Notes under the pieces: model-generated
Databases searched by the model: none
Told to the model about the DNA's origin: nothing
What the model saw: the letters and a program-made list of their open reading frames with translations, nothing else
Shown here: positions 38,061-50,102 of the stretch, piece by piece
Layout of the letters: every line of letters begins with the position of its first letter
How positions within the stretch are numbered: the first letter of the stretch is position 1
Assembly (NCBI RefSeq): GCF_032854445.1
Contig: NC_088300.1
Location: 77,803,966 to 77,867,965 of the forward strand
Source of the DNA: Liolophura sinensis
Taxonomy: Eukaryota > Mollusca > Polyplacophora > Chitonida > Chitonidae
Direction: 5' to 3'
DNA: 64,000 nucleotides
Translations under genes and position numbers: made by a program

Positions 38061-39039
38061 GCAGTGTGTGTAACCTAAAAGTGTTGTAACAGCACTGAGG
38101 GGCAGGTGAGGGCTTCACTGTACATGCGTGTACATGTACTAGCTGGTACATTTACCTCGGTCAGTTAACATGATGTACATGTGTACCACTTCACTACCCA
38201 ACATGCATACCTTATCATAATATCTTCATTTATCGAAGGTAGCTCGCTCAATTTACAATGAAACTGTTCTTCCACAAGGTGCTTAAGAAATATAGGAAAC
38301 ATGTACAATCCAAAAAATAAATCCACAAGGTAAAGCATCTTGTTGTGCAAAAAGTTCCTTGATTTTATACAAATAAACTGTACGTGTTACCAACTTTCTG
38401 TAAATTTCTAACTGACATTGCTCTGAAACGAAACCTTTTCTTCCTATCGGACATTACTCAAACACCTGTTTCACAAATAGTTTTTTTTTGCTCATACAAA
38501 AGTGTTTTCTTTAAGCAATAGAATACTATAACTAAGCACTGTTTGATTTAAGTTTTTTCAACACTCCATATTTCTCAAAAGTATAAAAAAAACCCTGCTA
38601 AAACATTTACTAAACATTGGAAGTTTCATGAAATCTGGACCAAACAGCCTTGACGAAACTTACACCTGCAAATGTCAGCTTCCCTCAGTCACTTCTGGTC
38701 TGGGACCATACATGAGACAACAACAAAAAAGAGCAAAGTGTCACCAATGGCTGGATCATATTCCCTTTTCTAGTATTAACATTTTCACACTCAAATGACG
38801 TCTTTGAACATGACAAGCCAACTGGGAGTACTGGTGAACATGACCAGAAAAAAGGTTCCACACTTTTCTTCATTGAGACAATTTAGCCATCCACACCAGG
38901 TGTGCATGGTTTGTGGCGTTTAGAATCACAGAGTATGCTCATTATTTGTCTACAACTACAGGTATAACACGTGCATCAAGATCTCACTAGGGATAGGCTA
39001 ACACACTACCAAATCTCTCGTGTTCTGGTTTAATCCTTG

Positions 39040-39440
39040 AGGCGTCAACTGTGAAATCTAATTTGTAATCTGTCATCTGAAGGGTATTAGTTAGCTGGGC
39101 CTTTTGCAAATACAGTATTGATATCATGATATTGTCACCCATTCTGTCTTATCCTTATTGATTTGTGGGTGGTGATGAGTTAATTATAGCCCTAAAATGA
39201 TTTGGCTGTATCCTGTGCCAGCTATGTCCCCGCAGGTGTGGGTTAGGGTCTGTCTGCCATTAACACAGATGCTATATGTGCCGCTGGACCAGGAAGGCAA
39301 CTCGGCCTCTAATGTAATTGGTTATAACGAGTCGTGAGAACAAGGGAAGCGCAGTAAGTCAATATTCACCATTACCACGGGGAGTTTTGGGGAGACGAGA
39401 GGAATCCTTCATCAGTGAAGACACACTTCACTAACATCTC
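39040..39440. promoter_or_regulatory. Possible conserved non-coding element
   Basis: Balanced composition, no repeats, and words such as TTTGCAAAT (octamer-like, near 39104), TTAATTA (39180) and TAATTGG (near 39316). It contains several CpGs, unlike its neighbours. No open frame or splice pair explains it. Confidence 0.2.
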
Positions 39441-40336
39441 CACATCAACGGCCAATCCAAAAGCAAGGAGATGGAAATCAGGGAATTGCAAATTAGGACA
39501 GAAAGTCACACCTAAAAACTGAACAAAAAATGTCTTCCAATGTAGTCAGTGAAGCCTATACGGTCCATGGCGTCTTGGCCCACATCACATCTCATTTATA
39601 TTAGGTGAGAGAACTCAACACCCACTTATACATAACTAAAGCCTTCTCCCGGCTTTTTTCTCTGAAGCAAAAGGCACTTAGATGAATTTTAAATCCAAGA
39701 GCTGGTGCACGAAAGCTCCCTCAATAGGCCTCAACATGTTGGCATACATCCTAAAATGCCCCATTATTTTGGCTTGAGAAAAAAAAAATGTTGTCATTTT
39801 GCGTGGTGCCTAACTGCCAACAGTTAACAATAACAGTAAGCCTGAAAAAGTAATTCCCCATTCACACTCTATGTGAGTTCACATTCCTCGTGTTTGCACT
39901 TAACGTGAAGAATGTTGTTTATATGCCATGTATTTGACTCAACACAAAGTTTTCTTATACTGAATATCTAATCACCACATTATTTTATTATAAGTTATCG
40001 CCAAAATTTCCATTTTGGGAATTATATCTGAACTTATTTCTTCATAAAACCATGAAAACGTGTTAAACATATGTTACACTGCATGTAACCATGGTATTTA
40101 TTACTCAAATTCATGCACTAAAAAGATAACATCAAAGAAAGTTAATATCTTTAAAAGATAGCAACTGCAATCCAAACTGACATAAATCTGTTCCACCACA
40201 TTTCAGGTACTCTACTATACTTGTAACAGAGAAGTTAAAGTGAACATGAGTGAGATACCACTGGAAACATGAGGCCCAGCTAGTGAGGCAAAAACAGCCA
40301 CAAAATCACTGAGGAAAGGCGGAGGGAGAAAGTTTG

Positions 40337-40367
40337 GAGGGGGGTGGGGTGGGGTGGGGGGAGGAGG
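40337..40367 (+). other. G-quadruplex-prone G tract
   Basis: Runs GGGGGG, GGGG, GGGG and GGGGGG separated by single T bases, followed by GAGGAGG. They satisfy the four-run pattern on the + strand. Confidence 0.75.
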
Positions 40368-41299
40368 TAAACCTGTGATTGGGCCAGCTAAACACAACAC
40401 ATATGAGGGTAGACTGGTAAGTCTTTGAAGGTTAGTGATCTGATGCAATCTGCGCTGGAGCGATCTCCAGCCCACAACCACAGCTGTATATACAACAGCA
40501 GCCAATCCAGTTAAAGGTCTATGCTCACAGCAATGGTGGCAGGCTCAGAATTGGATTGCACAGCCAGCTACCTCTTCTCAAACATTTAACTGTTCTCTAC
40601 ATAACTCCCCTGATTAAACCCATAAATAACATCCCGCTAGCCCCATCAAAAAGGCTTCAGAAGTCCTGTAACATACATGACCACAACATGAAGGGACAAG
40701 ATTAGCATTGATTTTTACACCTGAATCTGATGGTTTGGTTATGGTCTAAACCTTTACCATCGCTTATTCCCCACCACTGACTTATTTAATGCCCTTGTCA
40801 AATCACACTGGTTTTGCTCAGTCAGTAGAAGACATATTTACATGAGAAAGGCTGAGAGGACTTGCAGCAAGGTTTATATCAGAGCCTGAGTTGGGCATTC
40901 TGTCCCTGAACCCTGTGCTGGAAACATTCAAGGTTAATGTTCAGGCATAAACACTACAGATAAAACTAACCCCTAAACACAGCTGATGATGGGGCACTGT
41001 GGCCTGAACAAAGCCCTGTACAGTGTATGTCTTTTTAATGGGCTTTGACCTACCACCAGTTGTTTATTGTTCAGGAAATTTTCAAGTGAAATGGGCCTGT
41101 TTTATGTGCACTCTCAGTAAACAATCATTAGGAGATACAACTGAAACTTTACAACACATCTTGTCACATTTCTGAAATTCAAAAATATGTTCTATCCATT
41201 TAAGTACATGAATTAATGCTAAAACAGTTTGACAGTACAGTTACTCATCAAACACTATATTGAGATAAAGCCTTTTTCAGAGATCTGCATGGATACTAT

Positions 41300-41870
41300 G
41301 TTGTCAGGTCAATGGCATGTGGCCTAGGAGTGAGATAGACTAGATGCTTGGGTCAAAGGGGATGTAGACACAGACCCCCCATTACAACTTTCGTTTTTCG
41401 GAAGGGACGAATGTAATTCTGTGTATTTTAGGGTGTAAAGTCTTTTTTTGCTGCCAGCCTGCCATTTTTGGTGTACCGGTGCATGCTTGGTATCAAAATG
41501 CTGAAAATTGTCCAAGCTTTGGGCAGGTATGAGTTTTACCAATAAAAGTTTGAAATTCTGGGCGAGAGGACACAAGGAGATAGGTAGTGATAAGGCTGTG
41601 AGTGACGTCCCCTTGGCACTGCTAGACACCCCTCCCAGCTGCCAGCATAGAAAGGTCCAGATTTTGACGGTCAACCTATGCCAAGATTTTAATGGTTTCT
41701 TTCTCACAGGCTGGGTCAGGTATGCACCAAAGCTTATTGGCCATTTAATGTTTAACATTGTCGCTTATGGAAAATTAATGGGGGTCTGTGGCCATGTCAT
41801 GTTCATGGGTACTGTCTATAAGTCGAAAGTAATAGCCCATACAGTTACCAATATATATGATATAAACTAA
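41300..41870. other. Block with inverted strand composition and long open frames
   Basis: Here the + strand is T- and G-rich, opposite to its surroundings. It holds the two longest non-repeat open frames of the window: 144 codons on the minus strand (41758-41324) and 120 codons on the + strand (41508-41870), overlapping in antisense. Neither peptide shows a domain I recognise. A pyrimidine tract and CACAG near 41702-41710 on the + strand make an acceptor-like site. It may be an old insertion in the opposite orientation, or an exon-bearing segment on the + strand. I see no terminal repeats. Confidence 0.3.
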
Positions 41871-42953
41871 ATGAATCGCCCCACCCCCCTCCCAAAAAAA
41901 AGTATCAAGGAAAAACACCTTCAAACTAAGCTCTTGGTATATGTTTTCTTTTATATGTGAATGAATTTGCATCAGATATCATTTTACGCAAAAGGCCCAT
42001 AAATCCAACATTCTATGAATACTGATGTACTGATGGTTAACAGGCCTTTCCTATAATCTGGCTAGAGTGATACCAATACAACCATGTTGGTTGGGAAACA
42101 AACCAACAATTCGCAGCCAACTCAAAGCGTAACACGTCTTCTGTATAACCTGGCTACAGTTATACCAGGTTCAAACAGAACAGTTCAGGTGACACACACT
42201 CTGCAACCCCAACATTTGATTAGTAGGCACTTTGCCTGAGATCATACCTTATATTTGGCAAGCCAATGGCAATGTCAAATTATCAGCCAGTGTGATGAAT
42301 TTTAATTGGCACAACAGTTACAATCCTTCGCTATCAAGTCTTGGCAAGAAACCTTCAGCGACAGAAACATTTATTAATGTGCCGCAATGACAAACCTGGT
42401 AAACTGTAAAGAGATTAAAATGAACTTTTTCACATGGTAGTTTACGGCAAGCAAAGGGCCCCAAAGGAAATTATTATTTAGTCTGCAAGAGATTTCCAAC
42501 ATGCTACAGCTTGAATTACTTGCTCTGTGATAACTTGATCAGAATTTATGACACAGGTTCAGATGTTAAAGGGCTTGCACAGGGACAGATCCAAATTGTT
42601 TACAGCTTCAAAGATTACGGGGTCTGAAAAATGTGATAGTTTCCTTCCTCCTGAGATGCTGTGTCTATTACAACATATCTGCTTGTAATTCAGGGAGGAG
42701 AACTTGCTCAAAAGTTGTGTTCACGAGTTTATCACCACCCAAATGGCAATTCACACATGTATATTTATTTAATAAACTAAGATAACACTTGGCTTTGTCT
42801 GGCAACAGACCAAACAGCAGAGATCAGTATCCCATGCAGACAACTGATAATGTAGAGGAGACACCTCAGTGCAGGAAGCAGATGTCTGACCACAGACAGT
42901 ATCAGGTCAAGTATAGGATTGAAGTCACAGCATCTCCATGGCATGTCAGCACT

Positions 42954-44409
42954 ACACACTCTCTCCATAAAATGCCACATCTATCAAAGACCATACACCT
43001 CACACTCTCTCCATAACATACCATGGCTATCACAGATCATACACCTCACACTCTACCCATAACATGCCATGGCTATCATAGACCATACACCTCACACTCT
43101 CTCTATAACATGCCATGACTATCACAGATCATACACCCCACACTCTCTCCATAACATACCATGGCTATCATAGACCATACACCCCACACTCTCTCCATAA
43201 CATACCATGGCTATCATAGACCATACATCCCACACTCTCTCCATAACATACCATGGCTATCATAGACCATACACCTCACCTTCTCTCTATAACATGCCAT
43301 GACTATCACAGATCATACACCCCACACTCTCTCCATAACATGCCACATCTATCAAAGACCATACACTTCACACTCTCTCCTTAACTATCACAGACCATAC
43401 ACCTCACACTCTCTCTATAACATACCATGACTATCACAGACCATACACCTCACACTCTCTCCATAACATGCCACATCTATCAAAGACCATATACTTCACA
43501 CTCTCTCCTTAACTATCACAGACCATACACCTCACACTCTCTCTATAACATACCATGACTATCACAGACCATACACCTCACACTCTCTCCATAACATACA
43601 ATGGCTATCAAAGACTACATACTCACACCATGACTTTCACAGATCATACACCTCACACTCTCTCCATAACACACCATGACTATCAAAGACCATACACCTC
43701 ACACTCTCTCCATAACACACCATGGCTATCATAGACCATGCACCTCACACTCTCTCCATAACATGCCATGGCTATTATAGACCATACACCTCACACTCTC
43801 TCCATAACATGCCCTGGCTATCACAGACCATACACCTCACACTCTACCCATAACATACCATGGCTATCATAGACCATACACCTCACACTCTCTCCATAAC
43901 GTACCATGGCTATCATAGACCATACACCTCAAACTCTCTCCATAACATGCCATGGCTATTATTAACCACACACCTCACACTCTCTCCATAACATGTCATG
44001 GCTATCATAGACCACACACCTCACACTCTCTCCATAACATGCCATGGCTATCATAGACCACACACCTCACACTCTCTCTATAACATACCATGACTATCAC
44101 AGACCATACACCTCACACTCTCTCCATAACACACCGTGACTATCATAGACCATACACCTCACATTCTCTCCATAACATGCCATGGCTATCACAGACCATA
44201 CACCTCACACTCTACCCATAACATGCCATGGTTATCATAGGCCTTACACCTCACACTCTCTCCATAACATGCCATGGTTATCCAAGACCATACACCTAAC
44301 ACTCTACCCATAACACATCATGACTATCACAGGCCATACACCTAACACTCTCTCCATAACACACTGTGACTATCATAGACCATACACCTCACACTCTCTC
44401 CATAACATC
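42954..44409. repeat. 46-bp minisatellite, about 31-32 copies
   Basis: Units contain CACACTCTCTCCATAACATG and CCATGGCTATCATAGACCAT. Many variants occur (CATAACACACC, CTACCCATAAC, CACATCTATCAAAG), and several units are deleted or shortened (near 43378, 43500 and 43615). A multi-unit block with a truncated CTCCTTAACTATCACAG unit occurs twice, about 126 bp apart (43376 and 43502). This is the most heterogeneous array here. Confidence 0.96.
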
Positions 44410-44788
44410 CCCAAAACAATCGCATAACAGTGTGTTAAATATGAACTAAATCTGCTGCTGTTATACTTTGACTTTGAACAACTGTATTGGCTGCTGAATT
44501 TGGCTAAAATCTTGGATATAAAATATTACCTAATACCAGTGTTAGCTAACAAACATTCAAACAATTGGGCCCAGGGCGTGTTCTGAATGCAAACCCTCGT
44601 GAAGTCACTCATACTTAACGACTAGGGCAATGTTCTCTCCTCACTATTGGTCGCCATAGTCATTACACTTATTGCTACAAAGTGCTTCCTGGATATTAAA
44701 GAAAAGTTCCTGTGTCAGGATAACAAAGGATAATACTCTTAAGGAAAAAAAAATGACATCAAAATAAGCGGATTTAAGGTGTACTTAC
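44410..44788. other. Unique spacer
   Basis: Unique sequence between the 46-bp array and the exon candidate. Nothing else recognised. Confidence 0.4.
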
Positions 44789-44829
44789 ATTTCCATCAAC
44801 GGATGCTATAAGTGAGTCCGTCAAATAAT
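44789..44829 (-). CDS. Candidate minus-strand exon, 41 nt, unrecognised
   Basis: Splice signals are the best of the window. The acceptor CTTATCTTGTTTCAG is followed by 41 nt and a near-consensus donor GTAAGTAC. Only one frame is open: two leading bases (AT) finish a codon, then YLTDSLIASVDGN, ending in phase 0. With a preceding exon ending in one base, such as the candidate at 49561-49597 (ending G), the junction codon is GAT (Asp). The DSLIASVDGN pattern resembles a strand and turn of a beta-propeller blade, but 13 residues cannot assign a family. Confidence 0.35.
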
Positions 44830-45364
44830 CTGAAACAAGATAAGTTGGAAACAATTTCAATTTTTGTAAACGCACCAAAAAATATTCACACACTAAATAA
44901 TTTATTTTAATGATACTTTAAGCAATACAGGACCTACTTCCCTTACAAAATGGTAGCCCTGGAATAGTCAAGAAAGTCCTTAAGACGGGTCAGGAAACCA
45001 GAGCACACAACCAACCACATAATCAAATCTACATATGTGTCCATGTTTCATGCAATTACCATCATACCCATTCCAAGTTTAGTATTATGCAGGTAAGACA
45101 AAGAAAAAACACTAATTTTCATTGTACGTCTTTTTTTTTATATGATTTTGAGTTTTTCTTTTACAATACTATGTTCTCTAGCTCAAACAAATTCAGAACC
45201 ATTACAGATAGCAAAAAGAAGCAGTTTATTGCCACATCTGTAGCTTTCTAGGAATACAAAGGTCAAAGTACAACAGAACCTACGGATTGTATCATCTTTA
45301 CAATGCTAGACACTTTTTTTTTTTGTCAAAAGTAATTGAGTTTTTTTTTTTCTGTTTCGTGCAG
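44830..45364. other. Unique AT-rich spacer
   Basis: Contains several T-runs (45129-45138, 45312-45324, 45341-45351). The last serves as the pyrimidine tract of the + strand candidate that follows. CAG/GTAAGAC at 45092 is a + strand donor without a clear exon. Confidence 0.4.
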
Positions 45365-45456
45365 ACCTCAACTGGCACGCCTGAGGAGACACGGGCGAGC
45401 AGCCAGAACCATGAGGGAGATCTGAGCTTAACAGTCATTCCCATCACACTCTCAAG
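45365..45456 (+). CDS. Weak candidate + strand exon, 92 nt
   Basis: A T-rich tract and TTCGTGCAG form a strong + strand acceptor. The next 92 nt, open in the phase-0 frame, end CTCAAG before GTGACA. The peptide would include EETRASSQNHEGDL and LTVIPITLS. The block is CpG-bearing and GC-rich. It is also open on the minus strand, so openness says little. It lies about 540 bp from the minus-strand candidate at 44789-44829, and both cannot belong to the same gene. Confidence 0.2.
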
Positions 45457-45694
45457 GTGACAAACAGGCACTGGAGTACGGGGAAATTAGGCTGTTCATG
45501 TATTTACCTAGCGTAATAAGACTGTCAAAGTGTGCCTGCCTCCACACTGGCTCTTAATACACTTAATTGACCCTGTCCACAAAGAGAAGGTTTGCTGCGT
45601 GTCTCTGCATCAAGTTTGTCCAATTGGGACAGATCACAGCACGTGTCTCCCTCAGGCCTTATAGTCAAACTTCTAGACTCACATGTACCCTGCG

Positions 45695-46111
45695 GCACCA
45701 CATGTATCATCAGATATACCACATATATCATCAGATATAACACCACATATATCACAGGTATACCATCACATATATCATCAGATATACCACCACATATATC
45801 ACCAGGTATACCATCGCATATATCACCAGATATACCACCACATATATCACCAGGTATACCACCACATATATCACCAGGTATACCACCACATATATCACCA
45901 GGTATACCATCGCATGTCTCATCAGATATACCACCACATATATCAACAGGTATACCATCACATGTATCATCAGATATACCACCACATATATCATCTGATA
46001 TACCACAACATATATATGTAAATACATGTATCATTTGATATACCACCACATGTATCATCAGGTATAACACCACATGTATCATCAGGTATAACACCACATG
46101 TATCAACAGAT
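45695..46111. repeat. 24-bp minisatellite, about 17 copies
   Basis: Units are ACCACCACATATATCACCAG plus GTAT with variants CATCAGATAT, CATCGCAT and CATGTATCATC. Since 24 is divisible by three, open frames of 90-207 codons pass through on both strands, giving HIS/PRO/TYR-rich or VVYLV-type repeats. They are artefacts. Confidence 0.96.
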
Positions 46112-46582
46112 AAGGAAAAGGAATTCTCAAACTTGGGTATAAAAACAAAATAAAAAGGAAAAAAAGCCAGATGAATTAAAATAGGTAAAAGAGCTTGTAA
46201 GAAGTCGAAAGGTGTGGTTAAGGCCTACGATTATCACCTCAAGCTACTGGCAACCTTTTGACAGAAAATTTCCTGTGGGCATTCTGTTCTGAACGTACGG
46301 GTTACCACTAACATACACAGCTGTTACCTTAGAACATAATACCATACTCATGGCAGTCCTCAGCTGCACATAGACATGCAGATGATGCTTCATATAAAAT
46401 GTCCAGAAACTATCCACTGTCAAATGTAACAATGTGCTACCTGTTGGTAAAGTTATGTTAGAATATGCCTCAATGACATGATATGTGGCAAAATCCCAAT
46501 TATGCAGTACTGATACCTGAGCAAATGTTATGCTAAGTCCATGATTGTTGTTTTGTGTTGTTTTGTAATAGACACCAAGTGA
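46112..46582. other. Unique spacer
   Basis: Nothing recognised. Confidence 0.4.
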
Positions 46583-46777
46583 TTTTATTTATTTATTTGA
46601 TTGGAGTTTTACACGGTACTCAAAAATATTGCACATATACCATGCACCACGTTCAACAATATGGTGGAAGGCAAGCGGGCTCTGGGAAATCCTCCACCAT
46701 CAGACCGTGAGCAGGTTGCTTGCACACATTCCCAGATACGTTTGGAGAAGCCAGCACAAACAGTCTTGACCTCCGAG
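46583..46777 (-). mobile_element. Degraded SINE copy
   Basis: Tail TTTATTTATTTATTTGATTG, GAGTTTTACACGGTACTCAA, then CAATATGGTGGAAGGCAAGC, CCACCATCAGACCGTGAGCA and GAAGCCAGCAC..GTCTTGAC follow the family order. The head side is truncated. The short + strand open frame through it is not a gene. Confidence 0.85.
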
Positions 46778-47901
46778 CATCCAAACACTAAGTGAAGATT
46801 TACATATATGACCATAACCTGAATTTTGTCCTTACAAATTTCTATCTACTAGCTACGAAAGCAATCAGCTTAACACAGTTTCTAAAGAGATCACACAGTA
46901 TCAGCAATTTATCCATCAGCAATGTTTTAAACATGTTTCACTTTGCTTTTTAATTATTTAAAAAAGATAAATCTGATGTAGTGGCATGAGCAGGCTTTAC
47001 ATGGCTCCTCGTCAAGCTCTCAGGTTCAATGTACCATACACCTGATAGAGGATGGAGTGATTAAATCAATGCCCGGCACACGGATGCTGTAACTACCGGC
47101 CCAACTGACAGGTAATGGGTATAAAATCACATCATTTTCTCTGGGGACACCCTCAGTAAATACTCCATTGAAGGGAATCATCCCTCTGTCACGGTTCTTT
47201 GTTTTTCATTTATTATCTGTCGGCAGCCTGGTCCCTCAGCAGCAGGCAGAAAACTGTGCCCAACAGTTGCAGATTGATAAACAAAATTTTTGTGACTGCT
47301 AAAACTTAAGAAATATACACGTACAACAGAAAGCCGTCTTTACTCGTGTACTTTGGTATTTAAACAAATTTTCCTGTCTTTAAATTACCACAGAATCTGC
47401 TTTTAACAGCTGTGTTTGGTTCAATTATGCAGCTGTTTTCAAGCAGGAATACTTCTGCTTAAGTCTTGTTGATCCCAAGAGAAAAAGCAACTTGAAAAGC
47501 CAAGCTAGATATATGCAGCTATTAAAGTGGATATTTTCAAAAAGTTTTTTCACTCGCTTGTTTTTCTGAAACCCTCAAGCCTAGCTCCAAACTGCTGAGG
47601 CATTTACAAAACCACTCAAGTTTTTTTATGATTTTTTGAATTTTGAATTATTAAATTCTAAATTTTGATGGTCCAGTTTGCATGGACTATCAAGTAATGC
47701 CAGAACTGATTTTCTATTTCTATATCAAGAAAAGAGTCAATGATACTTAAGAACTTATGATATGCACCATTACATTAAACAATTACAAGATAGCTGACAG
47801 CTTTGAAATGTTTAAGTTACCAACACACTTACATGTATATCAGAGCCTAACAAATTAACATCTATTAAAATGCCCTTGTCTCATACATGTACTACTCCAA
47901 A
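46778..47901. other. Unique region
   Basis: No arrays. A block at about 47090-47290 has balanced composition and no repeats. A stretch near 46975-47045 ending CTCTCAGGTTCAATGTACC faintly recalls a tRNA B box, but no cloverleaf can be drawn. Confidence 0.4.
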
Positions 47902-48224
47902 GAACACAACCACATGAGCAATATCCATGTACTTTGAGACAAACACAACAACAGGTCTGACATCCATGTACTTTGAGACAAAACACAACCACAGGACCAA
48001 TATCCACGTACTTTGAGACAAACACAACAACAGGTCTGATATCCATGTACTTAGAGACAAAACACAACCACATGACCAATATCCATGTACTTTGAGGCAA
48101 ACACAACAACAGGTCCTACATCCATGTCCTTTGAGAAAAACACACCAACAGGCCCGATATCCATGTACTTTGAGACAAATACAAGCACAGGCCCGATATC
48201 CATGTTCTTTGAGACAAATACAAC
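47902..48224. repeat. 39/40-bp minisatellite, about 8 copies
   Basis: Units contain ATATCCATGTACTTTGAGAC and AAACACAACAACAGG. The left half alternates 39-bp (AAACACAACAACAGGTC) and 40-bp (AAAACACAACCACA) types, so the duplicated unit there is effectively a 79-bp dimer. Confidence 0.94.
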
Positions 48225-49560
48225 CGCTATCCAACCTAAACTTCAGTACAGTGCATGCACACTGAATTGCTGATTAGAAAATGTTTTCTGGACCCTTGCC
48301 ATGATGAAAACTGTAGCTAAGCAGTATTCTAGCTGCCCACACTGGTATTTTCAGGGGAGCAGAGACACCAAAATGACCCAAAACAATGCAATTTTCATGA
48401 CAAGCAGTAAAGAGCTCTCATGGGATCGTTCCAGGCAAAGCACACAAAATGTCATGCATGTGAAATGTCACACACAATAGTGTAGTGGTGTACTATTCTC
48501 CAGAATAAATTTGGCATGAAAACTTCTGATAGCCAATAAACAGCATGAGCAGATATGCAGTGATTCACACAAGACATGCACGCAAGAATGTATGTACCTG
48601 AGAGCCTGCTTAATCAATTAGCTAATTCCAAATTGTAAAAGTAAGAATGAGGTTAAGAAACTGTCATTCTGCATCACAATCCCCACGGTATAAGCTTAAC
48701 CCAAACTGCAGATGAACTATGTAACAAAAACCCCTTTGGGAATTAGAATCAATACCTTCTTTCAAGAACTATGAAAAAGGGCAAAGTTATTAATTAAAAG
48801 GGCACAATGTCAGGACCACATTTGTACGCTCAATGGCTCAGTAATACAGAGCTCAATCACAGCTATACAGTGTACTGCAATATAAAGCTTTAGATGTTGT
48901 CACCTTTGAATACTGAAGAAATGGATTAAACTATATTCTATGGAATTCTTTTTTTCATCTGACTAATGAATTTTGGACGAAGCTTTGTCAAACAGGCCAA
49001 ATTCAAAGATAAAACCAAAATCTTCAAAAGGTTTGCCTAATCTCCTCAGCCTCCATCAGGCATTCAATTTCTTTATTTTGGAAACCTTGGCCACCGTCGG
49101 CAATTTGGTTTGTAATTTCTTTATTTGTCGGCAACCCCATAGGTATTTCTAAGACAAGTGAAGATGAAAGACTGACTGACAAACAGGGTTTTTTTTACTA
49201 TCAAATGCAGATTCAAGCATGAACAAACCCAAATGAATAAATAAAATATCATTTTAGCAAAAAAGATGCAATTCAGGCAAAAATTCTGATTACAAAAAAT
49301 ATGTGAAGATCAATAGCCAAATTTTCTCCTCAGAGTTTCAGCTCTTGTTTTGGCATACACTGCATTCACCTGCTCTATCCATTTCACACTGACATCTAAG
49401 CAGTAAATTTAGGTACTACTTGTATATGCAGGGAGATGTGCAAAATGATACATTTCAAGTCAAAGGGAGGGGGGGGTGGTTGTCTGGAGGCTGGGGCTTG
49501 TGTGAGTGTGGAGAGCAGCAGCTCTTGTCACCCAATGTAACTCTAATGATCATCATTTAC
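48225..49560. other. Unique region
   Basis: No arrays. The block 49010-49150 contains a partial internal echo (TTTCTTTATTTTGG near 49068, TTTCTTTATTTGTCGGCAA near 49117). A G-rich stretch (GGGAGGGGGGGG) lies at 49465-49476. Confidence 0.4.
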
Positions 49561-49597
49561 CCACTTCAGAGCCCTGAGGCAGGCATTCAATGTGGGT
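49561..49597 (-). CDS. Candidate minus-strand exon, 37 nt (or 40), unrecognised
   Basis: On the minus strand a long pyrimidine-rich run (CTTGCTCTCTTGCTGTCTGT) precedes GGGGAGCAG, then 37 nt ending GAAGTGG before GTAAATG. The alternative AG three bases upstream adds one codon. In the phase 0 to 1 frame it reads THIECLPQGSEV plus one base. That phase joins the candidates on both sides: 52270-52314 ends in phase 0, and 44789-44829 needs one base. A second frame is also open, so this rests mainly on splice signals and phase. Confidence 0.25.
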
Positions 49598-49948
49598 CTG
49601 CTCCCCAGCAGTTCAAGACGAGTCAAGACAGACAGCAAGAGAGCAAGGGACAAAAGTCACCCATTAATGACTGTCAAACCAGCCATTATCAAGAGGTTCA
49701 CTAACAATTATAAGGGTTATTCATTGGTTAAGAGGGTCTCAGTGGATAATGATCCTTTGATTCCTCCAAGACAGGAGAGTCCCTAGCAAACAAAGTTTCA
49801 TTATCAACCCTCATCAAGTAACAAACTGAGAACATTTCTCTGCTCAACCTGATAGCAGGACAACTGTTTTTTAAAGCAAATCTATGAACCCAAAATGAAA
49901 CAAGGGAATGGTAAAAGCAAAATGTAAAAGAGAAACACACAACAAAAT
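49598..49948. other. Unique spacer
   Basis: Pyrimidine tract of the preceding candidate exon (minus strand), then AT-rich sequence. Nothing else is recognised. Confidence 0.4.
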
Positions 49949-50102
49949 ATATTTATTTACTTATTCATTTGATTTGTGTTTAACACCATATCCAAAAATA
50001 TTTCACTTATATGATGGCAAACATCATTGTGGAAGGAAAAAAGGCATAAACCAGGTGAAACCCACAACCATCCACAGTTTGCTAACAGACCTTCCCACGT
50101 AA
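49949..50102 (-). mobile_element. SINE copy lacking the tRNA head
   Basis: TATTTATTTACTTATTCATT, TTTGTGTTTAACACCATATC, AAATATTTCACTTATATGAT and GAAACCCACAACCATCCACA run in family order, up to GACCTTCCCACG. There the match stops abruptly, so the copy is 5' truncated. Confidence 0.85.

Larger units (their letters stand above)
32376..42953. other. Longest unique region of the window
   Basis: About 10.6 kb with one small repeat (33198-33263), no clear SINE and no convincing exon. Several blocks have balanced composition and words typical of enhancers (about 37560-38060, 39040-39440, 42330-42680). There is a G-rich tract at 40337-40367 and a block of inverted strand composition at about 41300-41870. 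A + strand CAG/GTAAGT site with a pyrimidine tract lies at 36366/36367. A partial duplication (TATAATCTGGCTAGAGTGATACCA near 42052, TATAACCTGGCTACAGTTATACCA near 42143) is visible. Confidence 0.45.

Noticed and set aside
45525-46148. 207-codon minus-strand and 148-codon + strand frames
   Set aside because: They derive from the 24-bp array and its flanks.
46601-46815. 64-68 codon frames on both strands
   Set aside because: Lie in a degraded SINE copy.
46972-47045. tRNA-like stretch ending GGTTCAATGTACC
   Set aside because: Only the B-box-like word is present; no cloverleaf pairing is found.
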